DNA from: Sphingomonas psychrotolerans
GTDB lineage: Bacteria; Pseudomonadota; Alphaproteobacteria; Sphingomonadales; Sphingomonadaceae
Assembly (NCBI RefSeq): GCF_002796605.1
Contig: NZ_CP024923.1
Location: 310,001-374,000, forward strand
Length of the DNA: 64,000 nt
Direction of reading: 5' to 3'
The translations under genes were made by a program, and so were the position numbers. The notes beneath the pieces are model-generated. The model was not told where the DNA came from. It searched no databases and was given only the letters and a program-made list of their open reading frames with translations. Positions 52,913 to 61,925 of this stretch are shown in pieces. How positions within the stretch are numbered: the stretch's first letter is position 1; the number at the start of each line of letters is the position of its first letter.

Positions 52913-53883
52913 ATCCGCCCGCCGCGGCACCCGACTTCCTGATCGCCGCCGGATGGGAGGGGGCCGAGACGCGGCCGCTCGCCGGCGATGCGTCGTTCCG
53001 CCGCTATTTTCGCGTGGTGCATCACGATCGTAGCGCGATCCTGATGGACGCGCCGCCGCCGCACGAGGATCCGCGGCCGTTCATATCGATCGCGCGCTGG
53101 CTGACCGATCGCGGGTTCGCGGCGCCCCGAATCCTGTTCGAGAATCTGGAGCACGGGCTCGTCCTGCTCGAGGATTTCGGCGACGCGCGACTGCGCGAGA
53201 CGGTGGACGCGGCGCCCGAGAGCGAGCTGCGGCTGTACGAGGAAGCAGTCGATCTGCTGATCCGGCTCGGCCAGCACCCGGCCGCCGATATCCGCGCCTA
53301 CGATCTCGCCGAATATCGGCGCGAGGCGGCGTTGCTGCCCGAATGGTACACGCCGGCGGTGGGGCTCGAAGTCGACATGCCGGGCTATGTCGATGCGTGG
53401 GATACGGTGCTTGCGCCGGTGCTCGCGGGTCATACGCCCGTCACCGTGCTGCGCGATTACCACGCCGAGAACATCATGCTGATCGAAGGCAGCGAGAGTT
53501 TGGGCCTGCTCGACTTCCAGGACGCGCTGGCGGGGCATCCCGCTTATGACCTCGTCTCGCTGCTGCAGGATGCGCGGCGCGACGTGGCGACCGAGCTCGA
53601 GACGGCGATGCTCGACCGCTACAAGCGGATTACCGGGGCGGGCGGCGCGTTCGATGTCGCCTATCATGTGCTCGGCGCGCAGCGGAACGCCAAGATCGTC
53701 GGCATCTTCACACGATTGTGGAAGCGCGACGGCAAGCAGCGCTATCCCGGGCTGTGCCCGCGCGTCTGGGGTTATCTCGAGCGCGACCTGAAGCACCCTG
53801 CGCTCAAGCCCGTCGCGGACTGGTTCGACGCCAACGTGCCCGTCGAGCTGCGCGGCGATCCGCTGACGATCGTCGGCGCATGA
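52897..53883 (+). CDS. amgK: N-acetylmuramate/N-acetylglucosamine 1-kinase (phosphotransferase)
   Basis: A 328-residue aminoglycoside-phosphotransferase-fold sugar kinase. It phosphorylates MurNAc (and GlcNAc) at the anomeric carbon in the peptidoglycan-recycling shunt that bypasses de novo UDP-MurNAc synthesis. Motifs: GDASFRRYFRV nucleotide loop (about 28-38), the catalytic loop VLRDYHAENIML with Asp and Asn, and the metal site GLLDFQDA. The ATG at 52897 has GGAGGG directly upstream; the Met at 52909 overlapping the tsaE stop is an alternative. Its stop overlaps the murU start by four bases, its pathway partner. Confidence 0.92.
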   Translation: MAPDMNPPAAAPDFLIAAGWEGAETRPLAGDASFRRYFRVVHHDRSAILMDAPPPHEDPRPFISIARWLTDRGFAAPRILFENLEHGLVLLEDFGDARLRETVDAAPESELRLYEEAVDLLIRLGQHPAADIRAYDLAEYRREAALLPEWYTPAVGLEVDMPGYVDAWDTVLAPVLAGHTPVTVLRDYHAENIMLIEGSESLGLLDFQDALAGHPAYDLVSLLQDARRDVATELETAMLDRYKRITGAGGAFDVAYHVLGAQRNAKIVGIFTRLWKRDGKQRYPGLCPRVWGYLERDLKHPALKPVADWFDANVPVELRGDPLTIVGA

Positions 53884-54635
53884 GCGCGATCTATTCGTTG
53901 CGGCCGCAGCCCGACGCGGCTGTGCCCGAAACCGCGATGGTGATGGCGGCGGGGCTGGGCAAGCGCATGCGCCCGCTCACTGCGACGCGCCCCAAGCCGC
54001 TGGTCGAAGTCGCCGGCAAGACGCTGATCGACCACACGTTCGATCATCTGCGCTCGGCGGGGGTGAAGCGCGCGATCGTCAACGTGCATTATCTCGCCGA
54101 CCAGATGGAGGCGCATTTGCGCGCCCGGGCGAGCGACATCGAGGTCCTGATCTCCGACGAACGCAAGCAGCTGATGGAGACCGGCGGGGGGATCGTCCAG
54201 GCGCGCGAACTGATCGGCGAGCAGCCGTTCCTGTGCGTCAACAGCGACAATCTGTGGATCGATGGCCCGGTCGACGCGATCCGTGCTCTCGCCGCGCAGT
54301 GGGACGATGCGCGGATGGATGCGCTGCTGCTGCTGGTCCCGCTGGCGCGCGCCAATTGTCACAAAGGGCACGGCGATTTCCGGCTCGACGCGATGGGGCG
54401 GATCACCGAGCGGCGCAAGCCGGGCCGGTTGGCACCGTTCGTGTTCATCGGTGTGTCGATCCTGTCGCCGCGACTGATCCGCGACTGGCCCGAGGGGCCG
54501 TTCTCGACCAACCTGTTCTTCAACCGCGCGCTCGAAGCGGGGCGGCTGTGGGGCGTGGTCCATCAGGGGCTGTGGTTCGACGTCGGCACGCCCGCGGCGG
54601 TGGGTGCGGCGGAGGCGGTGCTGGCGGAGATGTGA
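53880..54635 (+). CDS. murU: N-acetylmuramate-1-phosphate uridylyltransferase
   Basis: A 251-residue nucleotidyltransferase (GT-A-like fold) converting MurNAc-1-phosphate to UDP-MurNAc after AmgK. The UTP-binding signature AAGLGKRMRPLTATRPKPL is near residues 23-41, and CVNSDNLWID carries the metal-binding Asp. The length matches Pseudomonas MurU, and the direct overlap with amgK (ATGA) supports the pair. This gives the cell a fosfomycin-insensitive route to cell-wall precursors (known of the family). The gene is 39 bases before a small orphan gene. Confidence 0.92.
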   Translation: MSAIYSLRPQPDAAVPETAMVMAAGLGKRMRPLTATRPKPLVEVAGKTLIDHTFDHLRSAGVKRAIVNVHYLADQMEAHLRARASDIEVLISDERKQLMETGGGIVQARELIGEQPFLCVNSDNLWIDGPVDAIRALAAQWDDARMDALLLLVPLARANCHKGHGDFRLDAMGRITERRKPGRLAPFVFIGVSILSPRLIRDWPEGPFSTNLFFNRALEAGRLWGVVHQGLWFDVGTPAAVGAAEAVLAEM

Positions 54636-54674
54636 CGCGTTGCCGCCGGGGCCTGCGACTGCCAGATTAGGAGC

Positions 54675-54944
54675 ATGAAGAAATCTACTGCTGCGGCACT
54701 GGCCCAAATCGAGTGGAGCAAGGTCCACAGTGTTACCTTCTACAAAATCGATCAAATCACGACCGATCTCATCTGCTGTGACGTCTCGACGGATGCCGAG
54801 GTCTGGACGCTTCATGAAGAGATGAGCGACTGGGGCGCGTTTCTCCGGGAGATCGAGCTGCTGCCGGGTTTTCGCGCCGATTGGTTCGCAGAAGTTTCAC
54901 AGCCTGTTTTTGCCGAAAGCCGCTTCCTGGCCTTTTCTCGCTGA
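54675..54944 (+). CDS. small hypothetical protein, orphan, coupled to addB
   Basis: An 89-residue protein not recognised. It reads as a small mixed alpha/beta fold (SKVHSVTFYKIDQITTDLICCDVSTD..., WTLHEEMSDWGAFLREIELLPGF). Base use is clearly lower in GC than in the genes on either side, which suggests it was inserted into the conserved murU-addB neighbourhood. TTAGGAG precedes its ATG, and its stop overlaps the addB start (ATGA), so it must be co-expressed with addB. Small proteins of this kind often belong to the DUF2442-like group, but that is only a guess. Confidence 0.65.
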   Translation: MKKSTAAALAQIEWSKVHSVTFYKIDQITTDLICCDVSTDAEVWTLHEEMSDWGAFLREIELLPGFRADWFAEVSQPVFAESRFLAFSR

Positions 54945-57872
54945 TGCCCGAACGCCTTCATCTCTACACTATCCCGCCGCACCGCGCGTTCGCCGATGCG
55001 CTGGCGATCGGGCTGATCCGGCGGTTCGGGAGCGATCCGCTCAAGCTGGCGCGCGGCTGGTGCTGCTGCCCAACAACCGGGCCAAGCGGGCGATTCAGGA
55101 TGCGTTCGTCCGGGCGAGCGCCGGCGGGCTGCTGCTGCCGCGGCTGGTGGCGGTCGGCGATCCCGAGCTCGACGAGGCGGTGTTCGATAGCGCCGATGAC
55201 GAAGAGCCGATCCCGCCCGCTGTCGAGCCGCTGCAGCGGCGAATGATCCTCGCGCGGCTGATTCAGGAAAGCGGCGCGCCGGTCGACGCGGCGGAGGCGG
55301 TGCGGCTCGCCGGCGACCTCGCCACTACGCTCGACCAGTTGCTGATCGAGGAAGTCGCGCCGCGTGCGCTCAAGGAAATCGAGCTCAGTCAGGAGCTGTC
55401 GGCGCATTGGGAGCGCTCGCTGGCTTTGTTCGAAGTGGTACTGACACGCTGGCCGAAGGAACTCGAACGGCTCGGGCGGATCGATCTCGCCGAGCGGCGG
55501 CGCCGGCTGATCGACCAGGTCGCGCGCCGCTGGCGGAGCGCGCCGCCGGCGGGTTTCGTTTGCGCGGCCGGCGTGGCGGCGCCGGCGCCGGTCTTCGCAC
55601 GATTGCTGCGCAGCATTTCGGGGATGCCGCAGGGCATGGTGGTGCTACCGGGGCTGGCGACCGGAATCAGCGATAGGGAATGGGACGCGCTCGGACCGCA
55701 CAAGCCCGATCCGGTGACCGGGCGCCGGCGGCGCAGCCTCGAGAGCCACCCGCAATTCCATCTGAAGCTGCTGCTCGACCGGATGGGCGTGCACCGCAGC
55801 GAATTCGACCCGTGGCGCGCGGCGAGCGAGCATGACGCGCCGCCGGCGCGCAGCAAGGCGATTGCTTCGGCAATGGCGCCGCCCGAGCTGACGCATGGTT
55901 GGACCGCGTTGCCGGCGGCTGAGCGGCGGCTCGACGGCGTGCGCGTGCTCGAAGTCGCGACGCCGGCCGAGGAGGCGCAGGGGATAGCGCTGGCGCTGCG
56001 CGAAGTGCTGGAGACGCCGGGGCGGACGGCGGCGTTGGTGACGCCGGACCGGGCGCTGGCGCGGCGCGTGGCGGCGCATTGCGCGCGCTGGGGAATCGCA
56101 GTCGATGATTCGGCCGGGCAGAAATTGTCGATCCTGCCGCCGGGAACCTTGCTGCTCGCGCTCGCCGATGCGGCGGCGCAGGGCTTTGCGCCGCTGCCGC
56201 TGTTGACCTTGCTCAAGCACCCGCTGGTGATGGCGGAGCGCCGCGGCGAATGGCTCGAAGGCGTGCGGCTGCTCGATCGCGCGCTGCGCGGACCGCGCCC
56301 GGCGCCGGGGCTCGGCGGGATCGACCGGCATCTCGGCGAGCAGGACGGACGCGACGGGCACCTGCGGCGCGCTGCGCTGCGCTGGTGGCCCGAAGCGCGC
56401 GCATTGCTCGCGCCGTTGGAGGAAGTTTTTGGGGGCGGCGCGCAACCGGTGCCGGCGCTGCTCGCCGCATTGCGCGAGACCGCGCAGGCGCTGGGCGGCG
56501 ATGCGCTATGGGCACGCGCCGAAGGACGCGAGGCGGCGAATTTGCTCGACGCCGCCGAACGCGAGGCGGCGAACGGCCCGCCGCGCGCCGAGCCCGAGGC
56601 GCTGGCGCCGATGCTGCGCACGCTGATGGACGAAGTTGCCGTGCGGCCGTCGCAGGGCGGGCATCCGCGCCTCGCGATCCTCGGCCTGATCGAGGCGCGG
56701 CTGCAGACCGCCGATCTGATGATCCTCGGCGGATTGAACGAAGGCGTATGGCCGGGGCTGCCCGCGCCCGATCCGTGGCTCGCCCCGCGGATCCGCGCCG
56801 AGCTGGGTCTGCCCGGGCTGGAGCGCCGGATCGGGCTTTCGGCGCACGATCTCGCCGGGGCGCTCGGCGCGCCGCAGGTGCTGCTCACCCGCGCCCGGCG
56901 CGACGCGAGCGCGCCGACGATCGCGTCGCGCTTCTGGCTGCGGCTCGAGGCATTGTCGGGCGGGCTGACACGCGCCGGCGAGATTGCGGCGTGGCTGCGC
57001 GGGATCGACGATCCGGGCGATCATCAGCCCGCGAAGCGACCGGAGCCACAGCCGCCCGTCGAAATACGGCCTAAGGCGCTATCGGTCACCGAAGTCGATC
57101 GGCTCAAGGCCGATCCATACGCCTTTTACGCGCGGCGGATGCTGCGGCTGATGCCGCTCGATCCGGTTGACGCCGATCCGAGCGCGGCATGGCGCGGAAC
57201 CGCGGTGCATGCGGTGCTCGAACGCTGGTTTGTCGAGGACGATTGCGCGCCGGAGAAATTGCGTGCGCGGGCCGACGCTCTGCTGCGCGACGAGAAGACG
57301 CATCCGATGATGCGCGCGCTTTGGGGGCCGCGATTGAAGGAGGCGATCGACTGGATCGCGGCGCAGATCGCCGCCGATCCGGCGCGCAAGGTGATCGCAG
57401 TCGAGAAGCGCGGCGTCATTCCGTTCGCGGGGGTGGAGCTGAGCGGCACCTTCGACCGCATCGACCGGATGGGCGACGGCAGCCTCGCGATCGTCGACTA
57501 CAAGACCGGCAAGCCGCCGAGCCTGGCCGCGGTGCGCGAGGGTTCAGCCTGCAATTGGGCCTGCTCGGGCTGATCGCCGAGCGCGGCGGGTTCGAGGGAG
57601 TGGAGGGGCGCGCGAAGCAGTTCGAATATTGGTCGCTGTCGAAGAACAGCCGCGGGGCGTTCGGCTATGTCGAGAGCCCATGCGATCCGAAACGCCGCGA
57701 TTATCTGCCGGCGGACGAGTTCATCGATCGGGCGGTGGCCCAGTTCGAAGGTGCGGCGCGGATGTGGCTCACCGGGGACGAGCCGTTCACTGCGAAGCTG
57801 CATCCGGATTATGCGCCTTATGCCGAATATGACCAGCTGATGCGGCGCGACGAATGGTATGGGCGTGACTGA
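54944..57872 (+). pseudogene. addB: double-strand break repair protein AddB, interrupted by two apparent frameshifts
   Basis: AddB is the partner of AddA in the helicase-nuclease that processes double-strand ends for RecA. Here the frame begins at 54944 (MPERLHLYTIPPHRAFADAL...) but breaks near 55055, where LARG should go on as LVLLPNNRAKR. It continues in the next frame to 57573 and breaks again at about 57541, where VREG should go on as FSLQLGLLGLIAE. Each break is one missing G in a G-run. With both mended the product is about 976 residues, normal for the family, with the PD-(D/E)XK nuclease motif IVDYKTGKPPS. Otherwise well conserved, so sequencing error is as likely as true decay. Confidence 0.85.
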
Positions 57873-60800
57873 GGTCCGCGCCCTCCATCGCCTCAAGGGC
57901 AATCAGCGTCGCGCCAGCGATCCCGCGCGGCATATCTGGCTGTCGGCCTCGGCCGGCACCGGCAAGACGCAGGTGCTCGCGGCGCGCGTCTGGCGGCTAT
58001 TGCTCGCCGGGACCGATCCCGGCGCGATTCTGTGCCTGACCTTTACCAAGGCGGGCGCCGCCGAAATGTCCGAGCGGATCACCAGCCGGCTGGCGCGCTG
58101 GGTGCGGGCGAGCGACGCCGAACTGGTCGCCGATCTCGAAGCACTGGGCGAGAGCATCGCGCCCGAGGGACGCGCGCGGGCACGCACCTTGTTCGCCAAG
58201 GTGCTCGATGCGCCGGGCGGGGGCATCCGTATCCAGACGATCCACAGCTTTTGCCAGTCTTTGCTCTCGGCATTTCCGGTCGAGGCGGGGCTCGTGCCCG
58301 GTTTTCGGCCGCTCGACCAGCGCGAAGAGGCGGTGCTTGCGCGTGAGGCACTGGCCGAGATGCTGGTCGATGCCGGGCGTGAGGGGCGTGCCGGGCTGAT
58401 CGACTCGGTGGGCGCGCTCAGCCTGCGGCTCGGCGAGGGCAAGGCCGAAGCGTTCCTCAAGATCTGCGCATCGAATGCCGAAGCGATGGCAAGGCTGCCG
58501 AGCGGGATCCAGCCGTTCCTGCGCCGCGCGATGAACTTGCCGAGCGGCGACATCGCCGCGGAGATCGAGGCGTGCTGCAGCGACGACGCATTCGACTGCG
58601 CCGGGCTGCGCGCGGTCGCGGCGATGAACGCGGCCTGGGGGACCAAATCCGGGCTGGCGCGTGCCGAGGAAATCGCAATGTGGCTGACCCTGCCGCCGGG
58701 CAAGCGCGCGCTGCGGCTGGCCGACCTGCATTCGGTATGGGCCACCGCCAAGGGCGAGCCGCGCTCGTTCGGCAAGGGGCAGGCGCCGCAGGAAGCGGGC
58801 TATGCCGATCTGGCGATGCGGCTGCATGGACGCTGCGGCGAGCTGATTGGCATGAAAATGCAGGCCGATTTCACCGATCTGCTGGCGCGCGGGCTCGAGG
58901 CGGGGCGCGCTTATGCCGACACTTATGCGCGGGCAAAACGCCGGGTCGGCGCAGTCGACTTCAACGATCTGATCCGCAAGACCGTCGCGTTGCTCGCCGA
59001 GCCCGGCATGGGCGAATGGGTGCGCTACAAGCTCGATCAGGTCACCGAGCATGTTTTGATCGACGAGGCGCAGGATACCAATCCGCAGCAATGGGCGATC
59101 GTCAGCGCGATCGCCGACGAGTTTTTCGCGGGGGAGGGCGCGCGCGGCGAGGCGGTGCGCACCTTGTTCACCGTCGGCGACTACAAGCAGGCGATCTTCG
59201 GCTTCCAGGGCACCGATCCGATCTACTTCCGCGCGGCGTTCGAGCGGTTCTGGCAGGCTTCGCGGGTGCGGGCGGATTACGACGTCGAGGCGCGCGAACT
59301 CGAATCGCTGTCGTTGACGCACAGCTTCCGCTCGACCCGGCCAGTGCTTGAATTCGTCGATGCGGCGCTGGGCGGATTGCCAGTGCCGGGGATGGGCGAC
59401 CTCAGCGACGCCGAGCCGCATGCCAGCGAAGTGCCGGGGCCGGGGACCGTCACCTTGTGGCCGGCGACCGCCGAGGGTGGCAGCGATTCCGACGAGGAGG
59501 AGTGGGTGGGCGACACCACGCGCAAGCTCGCCGGCGACATTGCGCGGGCGATCAAGCGCTGGCTCGCCGAGGGGCTGATGCTCGAGAGCAAGGGCCGGCC
59601 GCTGCATCCCGAGGACGTGATGATTCTCGTCAAGCGGCGCGGCGAGCTCGCCTCGCTGATCGTCGCACGGCTCTATGCCGAGGGGGTGCCGGTAGCGGGG
59701 GTCGACCGGCTGCGGCTCAACGCGCCGCTGGCAGTGCAGGACTTGCTCGCCGCGGTGCGTTTCGTGTTACAGCCGGAGGACGATCTGTCGCTGGCGTCTT
59801 TGTTGGTCTCGCCGCTGCTCGGCTGGAGTCAGGAGGATCTGATGGCCGCGGCATTGCGGCCGAAGGGCAGGTCGCTGTGGTCGCACCTTCGCGATGTCGC
59901 CAGGGACCGGATCGGCCCGCTGGAGGCTTTGCTCAATCGCGCCGACTTCACGACGCCCTATCGCTTCCTCGAGGAGATCCTTTCCGGGCCGCTCGACGGG
60001 CGTCGGAAGCTGCTGCTGCGGCTGGGCGAGGAAGCGCGCGATCCGATCGAGGAATTGCTCAACGCCGCGCTCAATTTCGAGAATGTCGCGACACCTTCGC
60101 TCCAGCGCTTCCTCGACTGGTTCGATCGCGGCGATGTCGAGATCGTCCGCGACGCGGCGCAGCCGGCGGGGGCGGTGCGAGTGATGACCGCGCACGGTGC
60201 CAAGGGGCTGCAGGCGCCCTTGGTGATCCTCGCCGACGCGACCGTCGACCCGACGCGCTCCCCGCGCGATTTCCTGCTCTGGGCGCCCGAAGACCATGAC
60301 GCCGCGCCGTTTCCGATCTTCCGGCCGCGCGCGGCGGAGCGCGGCGGGCCACTCGACGCGGTGCTGGAACAGGCCGACCGGCGCGAGCTGCAGGAACATT
60401 GGCGGTTATTCTATGTCGCGGCGACACGGGCGGAGGAGCGGCTGGTGATCGCCGGCGCGCTTGGGCCGCAGGCCAAGGGCGTGCCGCCAGCGGCCAGCTG
60501 GTACGCCGCATGCGCGCGCGCGCTCGATGCGCTGGGGGTACCCGAAGGGGAGGTGCGCGAATTCCGGGGAATTACGCCGGCGGCGCCCGTCGCATTGATG
60601 GCTCCCCGGGCCAGACTCGAACAGACGACCAATCGACTGCCCGAATGGATCAAGCAGCCGGCGCCCGCCGAGGCGCGGCCGCCGCGGCCGCTCGCACCGT
60701 CGTCGCTGGGCGAGGATCTGGCCGCCGATCCGCCGCCGACGCCGGCGTTGCGCGTCGCCGCCGAGCGCGGGCGATTACTCCACGCGCTGTTCGAGCGATT

Positions 60801-61287
60801 GCCCGCGCTGGCGCCCGATGCGCGCGCCCATGCCGCCGAACGCTGGCTCGCCGGACCGGGGGGCGTGGAGGAAGCGGGCGCGCGGAGCGAAATCGCCGCG
60901 GCGGCGCTGGCAGTGCTCGGGGATCCGCGCTTCGCCGAATTGTTCGCGCCCGATGCGCTTGCCGAGGCGCCGATCGCGGCGGTGGTCGAGGGGCTGGTGG
61001 TCTCGGGAACGGTCGATCGGCTGGTGGTCGGGTCCGATATCGTGCGCGTGGTCGACTTCAAGACGGCGCGGCGGGCGCCCGCCGCGCTCGACGCCATCCC
61101 ACCTTATCATTTGCGCCAGATGGCGGCCTATGCCGCGGCGCTGGCGGTGATCTTTCCAGGCAAGCGAATCGAGGCGGCGCTGCTCTACACCGCGGGACCG
61201 ACGCTCCACGTGCTGCCGGCGGAATTGCTCGCGGCGCAAAAGGCCGACTTGGTCGCAACGGAGCAAAGCTTGGGCTCGCGCGCTTGA
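57859..61287 (+). CDS. addA: double-strand break repair helicase AddA
   Basis: An 1142-residue UvrD-like 3'-5' helicase with a C-terminal nuclease domain. Walker A SAGTGKT is at residues 31-37, Walker B in VLIDEAQDTNPQQW (about 396-409), helicase motifs in LTHSFRSTRPVLEFVD, VMTAHGAKGLQAPLVIL and FYVAATRAEERLV, and the nuclease motif VVDFKT at D1066-K1068. The length is typical of alphaproteobacterial AddA. It overlaps the end of the addB reading frame by 14 bases. It needs AddB for full function, so the state of addB matters. Confidence 0.95.
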   Translation: MGVTEVRALHRLKGNQRRASDPARHIWLSASAGTGKTQVLAARVWRLLLAGTDPGAILCLTFTKAGAAEMSERITSRLARWVRASDAELVADLEALGESIAPEGRARARTLFAKVLDAPGGGIRIQTIHSFCQSLLSAFPVEAGLVPGFRPLDQREEAVLAREALAEMLVDAGREGRAGLIDSVGALSLRLGEGKAEAFLKICASNAEAMARLPSGIQPFLRRAMNLPSGDIAAEIEACCSDDAFDCAGLRAVAAMNAAWGTKSGLARAEEIAMWLTLPPGKRALRLADLHSVWATAKGEPRSFGKGQAPQEAGYADLAMRLHGRCGELIGMKMQADFTDLLARGLEAGRAYADTYARAKRRVGAVDFNDLIRKTVALLAEPGMGEWVRYKLDQVTEHVLIDEAQDTNPQQWAIVSAIADEFFAGEGARGEAVRTLFTVGDYKQAIFGFQGTDPIYFRAAFERFWQASRVRADYDVEARELESLSLTHSFRSTRPVLEFVDAALGGLPVPGMGDLSDAEPHASEVPGPGTVTLWPATAEGGSDSDEEEWVGDTTRKLAGDIARAIKRWLAEGLMLESKGRPLHPEDVMILVKRRGELASLIVARLYAEGVPVAGVDRLRLNAPLAVQDLLAAVRFVLQPEDDLSLASLLVSPLLGWSQEDLMAAALRPKGRSLWSHLRDVARDRIGPLEALLNRADFTTPYRFLEEILSGPLDGRRKLLLRLGEEARDPIEELLNAALNFENVATPSLQRFLDWFDRGDVEIVRDAAQPAGAVRVMTAHGAKGLQAPLVILADATVDPTRSPRDFLLWAPEDHDAAPFPIFRPRAAERGGPLDAVLEQADRRELQEHWRLFYVAATRAEERLVIAGALGPQAKGVPPAASWYAACARALDALGVPEGEVREFRGITPAAPVALMAPRARLEQTTNRLPEWIKQPAPAEARPPRPLAPSSLGEDLAADPPPTPALRVAAERGRLLHALFERLPALAPDARAHAAERWLAGPGGVEEAGARSEIAAAALAVLGDPRFAELFAPDALAEAPIAAVVEGLVVSGTVDRLVVGSDIVRVVDFKTARRAPAALDAIPPYHLRQMAAYAAALAVIFPGKRIEAALLYTAGPTLHVLPAELLAAQKADLVATEQSLGSRA

Positions 61288-61342
61288 GCCCGGACCTCCG
61301 CACACATAAGTAAGCACGCAAGACCCCTTCAGGAGATTTTCC

Positions 61343-61663
61343 ATGGCCACCCAGGCTACCACCGATGCCAGCTTCGACGCCGATGTCCTCCAGGCCGACA
61401 AGCCTGTGCTCGTGGACTTCTGGGCCGAGTGGTGCGGGCCGTGCCGCATGATCGCGCCGGCGCTCGAGGAACTCGCCGCCGAGCTCGGCGACAAGGTCAG
61501 CATCGTCAAGCTCGACATCGACGAGAATCCCGACGCGCCGACCAAATACGGCGTGCGCGGCATCCCGACGATGATTCTGTTCAAGAACGGCCAGCCTGCT
61601 GCGACTCAGGTCGGCGCGATGCCCAAGAACGGCATCAAGCAATGGATCGAGCGCGAACTCTGA
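61343..61663 (+). CDS. trxA: thioredoxin
   Basis: A 106-residue thiol-disulfide reductase of the cytoplasm, electron donor for ribonucleotide reductase, PAPS reductase and peroxiredoxins. The active site is W30-C31-G-P-C34, with the cis-proline loop GIPTMILFKNGQ further on. The length is standard. AGGAGA precedes the ATG, and a terminator follows at 61710. The addA-trxA order is common in alphaproteobacteria. Confidence 0.97.
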   Translation: MATQATTDASFDADVLQADKPVLVDFWAEWCGPCRMIAPALEELAAELGDKVSIVKLDIDENPDAPTKYGVRGIPTMILFKNGQPAATQVGAMPKNGIKQWIEREL

Positions 61664-61709
61664 TCGCCGCGGGCGACGCGGCGTCGCCCTGAGATTTTGC
61701 CGACATAAG

Positions 61710-61744
61710 GCGCGGTCGTTCCTCGATGGAACGGCCGCGCTTTT
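61710..61744 (+). terminator. rho-independent terminator after trxA
   Basis: A 13-bp stem with one G-T pair (GCGCGGTCGTTCC / GGAACGGCCGCGC, 61710-61740) followed by TTTT. It closes the addB-addA-trxA group. Confidence 0.85.
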
Positions 61745-61759
61745 CGTTGGGGCGCCCTA

Positions 61760-61785
61760 AATCCTCCCCGCTGCGGGGGAGGATT
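61760..61785. repeat. CCTCCCCG-type palindrome, copy 4
   Basis: AATCCTCCCCGC / GCGGGGGAGGATT is a near-perfect palindrome in the 262-base trxA-GH92 gap, the most complete copy of the family seen at 30364, 37664 and 52441. Confidence 0.5.
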
Positions 61786-61925
61786 GAAAAACGCTGCCGA
61801 AACCAATTGACAAAATGCTTTATTTAATCGAGTTTCGCGAGGCTGACAGGGCCGGCCGCGTGACCAGACCCTGCTGCCTATAAAGATTGGGTCGCAAAAG
61901 CGGCCCGCGGGAGAAGGGGTCGACG

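Noticed and set aside
61807..61835. TTGACA as a -35 box for GH92
   Set aside because: No matching -10 hexamer at 16-18 bases; not called as a promoter.
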